From Alg239-R122 sp041746135 (GTDB taxonomy: Bacteria > Pseudomonadota > Alphaproteobacteria > Sphingomonadales > Sphingomonadaceae), in assembly GCA_041746135.1 (NCBI GenBank), contig JBGTHQ010000002.1:67393-131392 (forward strand): 64,000 nucleotides of DNA, written 5' to 3'. Position 1 is the first letter of the stretch, and every line of letters starts with the position of its first letter. Shown one piece after another: positions 1-7,640 of this stretch. The position numbers were made by a program, and so were the translations under genes. Under the pieces are notes generated by a model. That model searched no databases. It was not told where the DNA came from and was given only the letters and a program-made list of their open reading frames with translations.

Positions 1-205
1 GCATTTTATCATCAATTGCGCCAGCACCGAACAGATTATCGGCTGTATTTACGGATTGAAATATAGAGTCGTCGATCGCCAAACTGGCTAGCGTTTCGCT
101 CGCGATTTCAGCTCCGGGTTCGTTTGCAAAAGCATTGGTCGTGATCGTGCCGAAGAATACGCCGGACAGGCACAAGGAAACTCCCGTTTTTAAAAATTTG
201 GACAT
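1..205 (-). CDS. Exported protein of unknown function, 3' end outside window
   Basis: The reading frame starts at an ATG at 205..203 behind a GGGAGA ribosome-binding site and runs off the left edge, so only about 68 codons are seen. The first 27 or so residues form a typical signal peptide (basic MSKFLKTG, then a hydrophobic stretch ending TNAFA). The mature part begins with an acidic stretch and continues with S/T/D/N/A-rich sequence (SIFQSVNTADNLFGAGAIDD). It lies 69 bp downstream of the repeat-protein gene on the same strand, so the two may be co-transcribed. Its composition resembles the non-repeat tail of that neighbour. I do not recognise a family. Inference: an exported surface or matrix component acting with the repeat protein. 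Confidence 0.6.
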   Translation of the reverse strand, partial: MSKFLKTGVSLCLSGVFFGTITTNAFANEPGAEIASETLASLAIDDSIFQSVNTADNLFGAGAIDDKM

Positions 206-274
206 GCCAATTCTCCCGTCAAAAAAAAGTGCCAGCGGCGACATATAAATCGCCGCTGGCCAAAAGTGCGTTTC

Positions 275-1672
275 TTAGAACGATACATCGCCTGTGGAAA
301 CCGCCACGCTGACATTCGCATTTTGCGTCGCGCCTACGCCAGTATTCTGGTTGAGCGCCTGCATTCCGGCGAAATTCTGGAACGCATTGCCATCGTTGCT
401 GATGCTGTTATCGATCGGCGCTGCAGGGCCATCACCGCTACCATATGTGACGGTAATACCCGTAACATAGCTGGAAAGCGTTGCACTTGCGACGATCGCA
501 CTATCGCCAAAGACATTATCGGATGTAGCTGTTCCGGTATCCGCAGAATTGTCATTGTAACTATCGCTAACGGAACTGTCGTTTCCGCTATCGGCAACCC
601 GGATCGAGTTATCGGAATTGTCCGAATTGTCCGAATTGTCGTTCCCACTGTCGGCAACATCGATAGAATTATCGTTGAAGCTGTCATTGATGGAATTGTC
701 ATTTCCACTGTCGGCAACATCGATCGAGTTGTCATTGGTGGAATTGTCATTCCCACTATCGGCTACGGCGATGGAGTTGTCATTGCCGCTGTCGTTGGTG
801 GAATTGTCGTTTCCGCTGTCGGCAACGTCGATAGAGTTGTCGTTCCCGCTATCATTGGTGGAATTATCGCTGCTGTCGTTGACAGAGCTACCCCCGTTGG
901 CAGCAAAACGACCGCCATTTGCCGACGTATTTGTGGAGTTGTCATTGCCACTATCATTGGTGGAATTGTCATTGCCACTATCGGCCACCTGTATGGAATT
1001 GTCCGAATTGTCATTGCCGCTGTCGGCGACATCTATCGAATTGTCGTTTTGACTGTCGGTATTTCCGCTATCCGCGACATTGGTCGAGTTGTCGTTGAAG
1101 CTGTCATTGATAGAACTATCATTCCCGCTATCTGCAACATCGATCGAGTTGTCATTCCCGCTGTCGGCGGTGTTGGTCGAATTGTCGTTTCCGCTGTCCG
1201 CGACGTCAATCGAATTGTCCGAATTGTCATTACCGCTATCCGCAACATCTATCGAATTATCGGAATTGTCATTACCGCTATCGGCAACATTCGTGGAATT
1301 ATTCGAATTGTCGTTTCCACTGTCGGCGACATCGATAGAGTTGTCATTCCCGCTATCGGCAGTGTTGGTCGAACTGTCGTTCCCACTGTCCGCAACATCG
1401 ATCGAATTATCCGAACTGTCGTTTCCACTGTCCGCAACGTCGATCGAATTATCCGAACTGTCGTTTCCGCTGTCGGCAACATTCGTGGAATTATTCGAAT
1501 TGTCGGTATTGGTCGAAGCAGACGATCCATTATTAGCGCCATTCTGACCGGCATTTGCAGCGCTGTTGTCCGAACCGCTGGAATCCTGCGCGGCAGCAAC
1601 TCCTGGAATCGCAACGAGCAGCGCCGCTGCCGATACAGACCGAACGAGCTGATTTTTTGTCAATTTTATCAT
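275..1672 (-). CDS. Secreted Asn/Asp/Ser-rich tandem-repeat protein
   Basis: About 465 residues. A start at 1672 (MIKLTKNQ) is chosen over the in-frame ATG at 1681 because AAAGGA lies 8 bases before it. The N-terminus is a signal peptide ending in VAAAQ. After a short Ser/Asn/Gly linker comes a region of about 316 residues built from variants of NSIDVADSGNDNSD (about 14 residues, with shorter 9-12 residue forms). The C-terminal 90 residues are non-repetitive and hydrophobic/Gly-rich, with motifs such as NAFQNFAGMQALNQNTG followed by alternating Val/Ser strands. No Cys is present. The sequence is very acidic. The reverse strand is open over the same span only because of the repeat. Family not recognised; regular short repeats plus a beta-strand-like tail suggest an extracellular structural, adhesin or amyloid-like protein. 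That role is inference. Confidence 0.8.
   Translation of the reverse strand: MIKLTKNQLVRSVSAAALLVAIPGVAAAQDSSGSDNSAANAGQNGANNGSSASTNTDNSNNSTNVADSGNDSSDNSIDVADSGNDSSDNSIDVADSGNDSSTNTADSGNDNSIDVADSGNDNSNNSTNVADSGNDNSDNSIDVADSGNDNSDNSIDVADSGNDNSTNTADSGNDNSIDVADSGNDSSINDSFNDNSTNVADSGNTDSQNDNSIDVADSGNDNSDNSIQVADSGNDNSTNDSGNDNSTNTSANGGRFAANGGSSVNDSSDNSTNDSGNDNSIDVADSGNDNSTNDSGNDNSIAVADSGNDNSTNDNSIDVADSGNDNSINDSFNDNSIDVADSGNDNSDNSDNSDNSIRVADSGNDSSVSDSYNDNSADTGTATSDNVFGDSAIVASATLSSYVTGITVTYGSGDGPAAPIDNSISNDGNAFQNFAGMQALNQNTGVGATQNANVSVAVSTGDVSF
548..1495 (-). repeat. Coding tandem repeat with a duplicated 192-bp super-unit
   Basis: This DNA encodes the NSIDVADSGND-type repeats. Two adjacent 192-bp blocks, 1304..1495 and 1112..1303, encode 64-residue units that differ only by four Ser/Asn changes (NDSS versus NDNS). 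This shows a recent duplication of a whole super-unit. The remaining copies are more irregular, with inserts such as NDSFNDNS and one non-repeat break (TSANGGRFAANGGSS). Confidence 0.85.
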
Positions 1673-1849
1673 GGTAAGCATCCTTTTATATTAGCCTAAG
1701 GCGCAACGGTGAAATGAAAGACTCACTGTCGTCGCGGCGCTTTGAAAATAGCGCCCTGCATTACTAGGATGATCGGAAGCAAAACCTTCCCCTCGCTTGG
1801 GAATTAACTTTGCCCTAATCCGGTAGCTTTCTCTCCCCCCATATTGGGG

Positions 1850-2986
1850 TCAGAAGGGTTTGGAATGACAAGGCCAAGTTGTGCGAACAGAGCTTTTTAA
1901 AAGCAGACATACCAATTCCGCCTGCCTGTTTGTATCGGTTTTCAAAAATACTTGTTTGAGATAAGAGCGAGCAGTCTGTATTTTGACACGCAATTCTTTT
2001 GCAGCATCCTGCAATGTACAGCCATTAGCCAGCCGACAAGCCAGTCGCGACTCCACTGGAGACAAGGCGTAAAGTTCGCACACGGGCATAATAAGAAAAT
2101 CGATATCCGATTGCGGATCTATAAGGTTGATGACGGCAACCGTGCCTGCATTTTTTATGGTCGGAAAATTGCTGCCAGAAACCGTCGCGATAAGAGGTCG
2201 CTTTAGTTTGCGGTTAATTGTTACTACGGGACTGCAATGATTGCCTTCGAACTGGGGCCGTTTGCCAATGGCAAAAACATGCTCGATTGCAGCCTGTATG
2301 CGTAGGGTTTCTGAAAAATTGGCGCAAGCGAGCCGGTTGTTACTAAGCCAAAGTCCATTGTCGGCAATGATTAATCTTTCCGCCGCATCATTCACAAGGA
2401 TAATATGGCCATCGGCATCAACCAAAATAGTTCCAGTTTCGCTGTTATTGATAGCCGCCATAAAGGCTTCCTGGCGAACATGTTCGTTCATTTGAAGATC
2501 AAGAATTTTGAAAAACGCATCGGCCGTAGGCATGAGATGCACCGCCGCGGTATTCGCTCGTATACGATCATGCGACTGAATCCGCCAGAATAAAGCCGTA
2601 ATTGTAACCAGGGTTTTGTGTGCGAAGAATTTGATCGTCAGCAATTCTCGCGAAGTGCCTGTTTGTTCAGGGGCAACCCAGAACAGTTTCGTTTCGATGT
2701 TTTCAGCGGAAAGCGAAGCCTGCGCTGCATCAAACATTTCCTGTTCAATGATGGGATTTTCAAAACAGCTTTTTGGTTCGTTTATAAATCGCGTTTTACG
2801 GTCAGGATAATGCAGCGCGATCAAGATTGCATCCGCAGCCAGTTCTTTTAGTATTTCCTTGGCAAAATCGCCAAATGGTTCATGTATTTCATCCGCAAAG
2901 TCAAACTCTTCAAACTCCAAAGAAGAATGCACAAGCATTTCTGGAGAAAAAGAATTCGCAATTGATTGAACCATTTCGACAGACAT
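1850..2986 (-). CDS. LuxR-type HTH transcriptional regulator with PAS-like domain
   Basis: About 378 residues. The ATG at 2986 (MSVEMVQ) is preferred to one seven codons earlier because GGAGAGG lies just in front of it. The middle carries a PAS-like stretch (ILVDADGHIILVNDAAERLI, residues about 185-205). The C-terminal 60 residues are a LuxR-type DNA-binding helix-turn-helix (LSPVESRLACRLANGCT, then AAKELRVKIQTARSYLKQVF). The N-terminal 150 residues are not recognised and could be a sensory domain. There is no receiver domain, so it is not a classical response regulator. It sits 177 bp upstream of the repeat-protein gene on the same strand, which makes regulation of that gene plausible but unproven. 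A CCCTC-TATT-GAGGG palindrome at 3011..3024, ahead of the gene, could be an autoregulatory site. Confidence 0.8.
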   Translation of the reverse strand: MSVEMVQSIANSFSPEMLVHSSLEFEEFDFADEIHEPFGDFAKEILKELAADAILIALHYPDRKTRFINEPKSCFENPIIEQEMFDAAQASLSAENIETKLFWVAPEQTGTSRELLTIKFFAHKTLVTITALFWRIQSHDRIRANTAAVHLMPTADAFFKILDLQMNEHVRQEAFMAAINNSETGTILVDADGHIILVNDAAERLIIADNGLWLSNNRLACANFSETLRIQAAIEHVFAIGKRPQFEGNHCSPVVTINRKLKRPLIATVSGSNFPTIKNAGTVAVINLIDPQSDIDFLIMPVCELYALSPVESRLACRLANGCTLQDAAKELRVKIQTARSYLKQVFLKTDTNRQAELVCLLLKSSVRTTWPCHSKPF

Positions 2987-3613
2987 AAACCCTCTCCACG
3001 CATGCAAAGCCCCTCTATTGAGGGTACATTGCTGTTAAATTTACATGCGACCCAGCAAACTAAAACGTTGCTGAATTTTCGAATAGGGAAATTCCGCTGT
3101 CGTTTTGCAGGCTGGCAACCAAATATGCGACTCGATAACCCACTTTATGTTTTTTTTGTTCTCCGGTAAAGCGAAAATACCTCGAAATCCTACTATTTGC
3201 AGCTAGTTCATATAGATTAGCAACATAGATTGCATTTCACATTTTTTCCTTTTCGCATTATTCATTTAATATTCATTGTATGAAATCGTCACCAGGCCAA
3301 TATATTTTTCAAGGGCGATATCGTGATTGCGTGCCAGCACGAAGAAGGCGCTGTTAGGGACGATCCTTGGTGGCTATTCGTGAGACTATCAGCCAACGCC
3401 TGAATGCGCTCTGTTTCCGTTTCTGAATACATCCGCCCTCAGGGTAAATTAAAGGATTTGCGCTCTAAAGAGTGATGCAAATTTGCCTATCCTTGCTCAC
3501 AAACACTTAAATGAGGTGGTAAAAGGGGCGAGAACGCTCTTGGTGCGCTTGCTAGCTGATGCGGGAAATTCATAAAGTAAGGCTTTTTTGCTTTAGTACC
3601 TACTACCTCATCA
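2987..3613. other. Intergenic stretch, no convincing gene
   Basis: AT-rich sequence between the LuxR-type gene and the ABC-ATPase remnant. It holds the short palindrome at 3011..3024 and one minus-strand 47-codon open frame (3432..3289, starting MYSETETERIQALADS, with GAGG just upstream) that I cannot match to any family and do not call as a gene. Together with the adjacent pseudogene it looks like decayed DNA. Confidence 0.5.
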
Positions 3614-3908
3614 TTAAAGCAATGCCGCAATCATCTTTTGCTGGAACGCGCGCGCATTATTTTGGCCCAAACGCAATTCGTCCTCATGCAAATGCAGTGT
3701 GGAACGGCCACCTGCCATCACCATTCCGGCATCGCAAGAACCGCACAGCGTGGTCAGGTCGTGAACAGCGGTGATGAGCGTCAGTCCTTCACTGACCATG
3801 TTTCTTAAGGCACTTCTCACATCGAATGCAGCCACAAGGATCGAGCCAATTAAACGGTTCGTCCAGTATCATAATCGGAGTAGGTTTGGCGAAGGCAGCC
3901 CACACATA
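3614..3908 (-). pseudogene. Remnant of an ABC-transporter ATPase gene, frameshifted
   Basis: Two overlapping minus-strand frames join into the C-terminal third of an ABC ATPase. The first ends ...PIMILDEPFNWLDP (Walker B plus D-loop) and the second continues VAAFDVRSALRNMVSEGL, then LITAVHDLTTL (H-loop His). A single extra base near 3832-3836, right after the LDP codons, separates them. Walker A, the Q-loop and the signature motif are absent upstream, so the gene is both truncated and frameshifted. The original substrate cannot be told. Non-functional with high probability; a sequencing error would repair the frameshift but not the missing N-terminus. Confidence 0.75.
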
Positions 3909-4010
3909 ATTCTTATGCTGATACCGAAATAATTCTATCACTGACTTTGAGAGTAAACGATTTTTATCATAGGTCGTTAACGCAAAAACTCTCATCCGCA
4001 GTATATTACA

Positions 4011-4403
4011 TTAATCGTGATGCTCCACCTCGCCGCCGACGATGCTTGCCCAAGGCCATTTGCGGCGCTCATAAACCGAATAAACCGGATCCGGCAGCTC
4101 AGCTTCTTCGAACGCTCCTATCGGGACGGCAACAACATCGGGGAAGCTGTCAATTTGGTATGCGATCGTCGATCCGCAGTTCGGACAAAACTGATAGCTA
4201 AGTGTGCTCCCGCTATCGGCCTTTCGTGTGAACATGCGAAATTTGCCTGAGACGCTGACGCTAGCGGCTGCAAAACGCGCCTGCGCGGAAAACGCGCTTC
4301 CGGTCCGGCGCTGGCACTCGAGGCAGTGGCAAACCGATACGCGCACCGGATCGTCGGCGCATTCGGCCCGCAACCGTCCGCAGCGACAGGTTGCTACGCG
4401 CAT
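4011..4403 (-). CDS. GFA-family (CENP-V/GFA domain) zinc protein
   Basis: 130 residues, nearly the whole length being one GFA domain. The Cys ligands of the fold are visible: CRCGRLRAEC near residues 6-15, CHCLECQRRTGS near 25-36 and FCPNCGSTI near 73-81. Members related to glutathione-dependent formaldehyde-activating enzyme bind zinc and glutathione-type adducts, but most, including this one, have no proven substrate. The start overlaps the stop of the upstream DUF2239 gene by about 10 bases on the same strand, so the two are probably translated from one message. Confidence 0.88.
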   Translation of the reverse strand: MRVATCRCGRLRAECADDPVRVSVCHCLECQRRTGSAFSAQARFAAASVSVSGKFRMFTRKADSGSTLSYQFCPNCGSTIAYQIDSFPDVVAVPIGAFEEAELPDPVYSVYERRKWPWASIVGGEVEHHD

Positions 4404-4921
4404 GATACTTCGCCTTTCTGGTTCATATCTGTGGAGAGAAGCTTGCGAATATATCCCCCGAAATCGTCAGGCCACCGATCAACAAGCGCATAGAAAATCT
4501 CTTCCTGTGCCGAATAGAGCGCACGCAGCGCATCTTCATAGCCCAGCATGTCACCGCATGCGGCCTGCATGAACCGATAGGCCTTGTCGCGGCGTTCGCG
4601 CTGCGTCAGCCCCTCGGCACGGGCATTGTCGACAAGTCGCCGCAGCGCCGACGACGCGCCACCCGATTGCCGCGACAGCCATTCCCAATGTCGCGGAAGA
4701 AGCGTCACCTCGCGCGCCTGGACGCCGAGTTTGGGCCGACCCGCACTGCGCGGTGCTATATTCCGGTAATCGAGATCAATGATCGCGCCCGACAGGTCAT
4801 CGAATACCAGGACAGTACCATCCTGCTCTGAGAGTCGATCCTTGAGTATCCTCGTCACTGCGTCGCGGTCACCGAAAGCGATCTGCTTTCCGCACAGAAA
4901 TGCTGTAACACTGGACCCCAT
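4394..4921 (-). CDS. DUF2239 family protein
   Basis: About 175 residues. The ATG at 4921 (MGSSVTAFLCG) is preferred over the one at 4927 because AGGAG lies 7 bases before it; the earlier ATG would be too close. The protein matches the DUF2239 family pattern: an N-terminal part with VLVFDDLSG and ID-LDYRN, the central GRPKLGV-REVTLLPRHWEWL block, then ALRRLV-AR and a helical C-terminus with YEDALRALYS and W-DD. The function of this cytosolic family is unknown. It heads a two-gene unit with the GFA protein and sits behind a consensus-like promoter with two TTACCCGG boxes, so it is probably repressed by a regulator not in the window. Confidence 0.88.
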   Translation of the reverse strand: MGSSVTAFLCGKQIAFGDRDAVTRILKDRLSEQDGTVLVFDDLSGAIIDLDYRNIAPRSAGRPKLGVQAREVTLLPRHWEWLSRQSGGASSALRRLVDNARAEGLTQRERRDKAYRFMQAACGDMLGYEDALRALYSAQEEIFYALVDRWPDDFGGYIRKLLSTDMNQKGEVSCA

Positions 4922-4948
4922 GCTCATGCTCCTATGGTTGAAGCAGTC

Positions 4949-4991
4949 ATATTACATCCGGGTAAAATAATGTCAATATTGTCCGGGTAAT
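4949..4991 (-). promoter_or_regulatory. Sigma70-type promoter with two TTACCCGG operator-like boxes
   Basis: Read on the minus strand: -35 TTGACA at 4976..4971, a 16-base spacer and -10 TAATAT at 4954..4949, about 25 bp ahead of the DUF2239 start. The box TTACCCGGA (4965..4957) fills the spacer. A second copy, ATTACCCGGAC (4991..4981), lies just upstream of the -35. Two direct copies straddling the -35 element suggest repressor binding; the regulator is not identifiable here. Confidence 0.6.
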
Positions 4992-5215
4992 ATTTTGCAG
5001 TCTGCTTTTGCTGTGCGCAATAAGCATAAATCTGGACAAAACCAAACCGAAGATATGGACAAGCTCCGGGTTATTAAAAATCTCTTATGGTAAAATTTCC
5101 TATCCGCTTTCAAAGGATTAAACAGATATAACCGATTGCGAAGATTAATTACCGCTTTCCACACGATACTGGACATTGATTGATTGACTCGGTTTGGCAG
5201 GGATCACGTATTTAA

Positions 5216-6703
5216 CTAAAGCTCGCTGCTCACGTCACTGGTTGCAAAGCCCCAGATGAGCTTGGCCCAGTTGCTCCACATATGCGCTTCGTGCATAGTA
5301 AAGCTCAGCAGTTGATCCAGTCCGTTCTGATCATATAGTCTGCCTCCAAGCAATACCGCCCGAATGCGTCTGGTATGGGCGATATCCGCAAGTGGATTCC
5401 CGTCAAGGAGGACAAGATCGGCTGCCTTCCCGACCTTCACCGATCCATATCTCGATTCAAGGTTGGCATAGCGCGCGGCCTCTATCGTCGCCGATCGCAA
5501 GACTTCGGCCGGAGTCATTCCCGCCTGCACAAGATGTTGCAGCTCGTCGTGATAGCGAAAGCCGCCGATTGCAGTATCGGTACCTACGAGGATCTTTACA
5601 CCGCCCCGATGCGCCTCCCCCGTTCGTCGCAGACCAAGATCGAAATATCCTTGCAGCGCTACCTCACCGCGTTTCCCCGGATAACGGGAAGAAGTGGCGG
5701 ATAGATCGTCATTAAATGCGAAGCGCGAGAGCGGATCGAGATAGTCCAGCCGGGGGTCGGTTACGAACGCCGGGTCCGCCGCACGAGCGTCTTCCTCGCG
5801 TGTCACATGCGTCGGGACCAGCCAGACGTCCGTTTCGCGCAATGTTTCGATCGCTTTGGCGCACACGCGCGCGTCTTGCTGACGCAAGCTCTTCTCCATA
5901 GCAGAGGTCGGGTTCAATTTGTCAAGCCTACCTTCTCGCCAGCCGCGCGCGTCTTGCATACAATGGCGGATCAATATGTGGCCATGTTCAAAGCTGCGCT
6001 GTCCGGCGCTGATGGCTTCATCAAGAGAGATCGCTTTCGGCAAATGCCCGACCAGCGGCTTGCCACTTTCCTGCGCCTGATTCGCCAGTGCGAAATACGT
6101 TTCCCGCGATAGCCGGTCGTAGACCTTGATCGCGTCGATCCCGCGTGCACCATAGATGGCTGCTGTATCGACTGCCGACCTCGCGCTCATTTTCGGATCG
6201 TTAAAATAAAAACTGGCGACATTGACGAAGCGTGGGCTTGCCATCTGGCCTGCCGCTGCCGCCCTGGTCCAGCGGCGCTTGTCGCCAACACATGCAATCA
6301 GTGCATCGCTAGGCGACGGACAGTCCATCATATCGCGGACCCCGGTAACACCATTGGCAACGAATAACGGCAGGTGCAGCTGGGGGGAAAGCTGGAAACT
6401 GTGCATATGCATATCCCAGAATCCAGGTAGAATATACGCACCTTTACCGTAGAACACTGCCTCGCCGGGTTGCGCTATCAAACTTGAATCAATCTGCGCG
6501 ATCGTACCATCCACAATACGCACGCGTGTCGTATTGCCGACCGTCCCGACTTCAACATCGATGACGCGAACATCGACCAACAGCCGGTCATCAGGCCCTG
6601 TGGGCAACGGCGCAGAGTGTGTTGGCCAAAATACGGCAGCGAAGAACAGGGCCAACAATGCGACAACGCTAGCGAGGAACCCCAAGACAAACTTACGAAC
6701 CAT
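5216..6703 (-). CDS. Membrane-anchored or exported metal-dependent amidohydrolase
   Basis: About 495 residues. The ATG at 6703 (MVRKFVLGF) is chosen because AGGAGG lies 9 bases upstream; the ATG two codons earlier is only 3 bases from it. Residues 1-25 are one hydrophobic segment (signal anchor or signal peptide). The amidohydrolase fold is shown by the HMH metal motif in PGFWDMHMHSF, by GHLPKAISLDEAI and the following EHGH, by the metal-binding Asp in ILVGTDTAIGG, and by the C-terminal GSVKVGKAADLVLLDGNPL that closes the small beta domain. Relatives act on cyclic amides, dipeptides or similar substrates; the substrate here is unknown. It stands alone, divergent from the small gene at 6947. 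Confidence 0.85.
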   Translation of the reverse strand: MVRKFVLGFLASVVALLALFFAAVFWPTHSAPLPTGPDDRLLVDVRVIDVEVGTVGNTTRVRIVDGTIAQIDSSLIAQPGEAVFYGKGAYILPGFWDMHMHSFQLSPQLHLPLFVANGVTGVRDMMDCPSPSDALIACVGDKRRWTRAAAAGQMASPRFVNVASFYFNDPKMSARSAVDTAAIYGARGIDAIKVYDRLSRETYFALANQAQESGKPLVGHLPKAISLDEAISAGQRSFEHGHILIRHCMQDARGWREGRLDKLNPTSAMEKSLRQQDARVCAKAIETLRETDVWLVPTHVTREEDARAADPAFVTDPRLDYLDPLSRFAFNDDLSATSSRYPGKRGEVALQGYFDLGLRRTGEAHRGGVKILVGTDTAIGGFRYHDELQHLVQAGMTPAEVLRSATIEAARYANLESRYGSVKVGKAADLVLLDGNPLADIAHTRRIRAVLLGGRLYDQNGLDQLLSFTMHEAHMWSNWAKLIWGFATSDVSSEL

Positions 6704-6946
6704 AGTCATCAACCTCCTGTCGCACCAAATTCGAGCCGCGCTTCATAGGTACAGTTTCTTACCGGGACTGTCATATTGGATCGCATTAGCCAACATGTTT
6801 GCAAGGATTGCCTCGGCAATTTCCTTTGGTACCGTATAAGTACGAGTGGACCAATGCGTTGATATTTGAGAGGATGATTCATTCCGATATTGCATGCGCG
6901 CTGTAAGTTTGCGCATACATAATTTACAATTGAAAGGATAATTTCT

Positions 6947-7192
6947 ATGCTGAAAGATGGCCCGCCACTTGGAAATGCCGAACTGGTGCAACTTCGCACG
7001 CGTATGATTGCGATGGAAAATACGGTCATCGCGATGTTGGCAAGCCACTCGGAGGATGCCCGCGCGAACGTGTTGAATCTATCCGAAATTATTCTCCCCG
7101 ATGCCGATGCAACCCAGCACCAACTGACAATCGACGCGTCAAACCTAATGAAACATTACGTAGAGCGCGCCGCCAAGATCGGTCAGTCTTAA
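6947..7192 (+). CDS. Small helical protein of unknown function
   Basis: 81 residues with a good ribosome-binding site (GAAAGGA, 8 bases before the ATG). No signal peptide, membrane segment or Cys. The composition (ELVQLRTRMIAMENTVIAMLA, then DATQHQLTIDASNLMKHYVERAA) predicts two amphipathic helices, possibly self-associating. I do not recognise the family. It is divergent from the amidohydrolase and convergent with the cus operon. Called as real on the ribosome-binding site and protein-like composition. Confidence 0.6.
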   Translation: MLKDGPPLGNAELVQLRTRMIAMENTVIAMLASHSEDARANVLNLSEIILPDADATQHQLTIDASNLMKHYVERAAKIGQS

Positions 7193-7274
7193 CATCAGAT
7201 TGACTTCCGCCCTTCGCAGACAGTATTTATCTTCATGTTAGCAAGCCTTTCCGCTTTCGATAGCAGAGTTGCCC

Positions 7275-7640
7275 TCATTTCTTTCGGATAGCTTTCACCT
7301 CTCCCCCGCTCTTGGCAATCTCAACGTCGAACGTGATATCATCCCCGGGCTCTATGTCAGCCAGTAAAGCTGCATCCGCATCAAAGGTCATGGTCATGGC
7401 AGGCCACCCGGCTTCGGGAATCGGGGCATGGGCTATGGTCACTTTACCCGCGGCTTGATCGATCTGGGTGACGCTGCCGTCGCTCGTCGCCATAACAGGA
7501 TGTTGAGCGCTTGCCACTTTGGCTTGCGAACGCGCGCTGTCGGTATTTTGATTGCGATCTCGCAGTTCTTCTGCGTTATTTCCGCAGGCCGATAGTGCGG
7601 CCAGCGCGATCGCGCTCGTCAGTCTTGGCAAAATATTCAT
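7275..7640 (-). CDS. cusF: Periplasmic copper/silver-binding lipoprotein, CusF type
   Basis: 121 residues. Residues 1-20 form a lipoprotein signal with a lipobox-like LSAC. The C-terminal 70 residues are a CusF beta-barrel with the metal-site residues in order: His in TIAHAPIPEAG, then Trp and two Met in WPAMTMTF. CusF-type proteins hand Cu(I)/Ag(I) to the CusCBA efflux complex. The ATG overlaps the cusA stop codon by 4 bases, so this is the last gene of the operon. The cusB product carries a second CusF domain fused at its C-terminus. Confidence 0.9.
   Translation of the reverse strand: MNILPRLTSAIALAALSACGNNAEELRDRNQNTDSARSQAKVASAQHPVMATSDGSVTQIDQAAGKVTIAHAPIPEAGWPAMTMTFDADAALLADIEPGDDITFDVEIAKSGGEVKAIRKK

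Noticed and set aside
266..1699. Plus-strand 477-codon open frame and other frames across the repeat
   Set aside because: Periodic DNA keeps several frames open. Only the minus frame at 275..1672 has a signal peptide, a ribosome-binding site and a non-repeat tail.
1736..1755. GGCGCT-N8-AGCGCC palindrome upstream of the repeat protein
   Set aside because: Short and common in GC-rich DNA, with no T-run; could be an operator but nothing supports it.
3289..3432. 47-codon minus-strand frame with GAGG upstream
   Set aside because: No recognisable family or neighbours; lies in decayed DNA.
4973..5176. 67-codon minus-strand frame between DUF2239 and the amidohydrolase
   Set aside because: No ribosome-binding site and random composition; it overlaps the promoter boxes.
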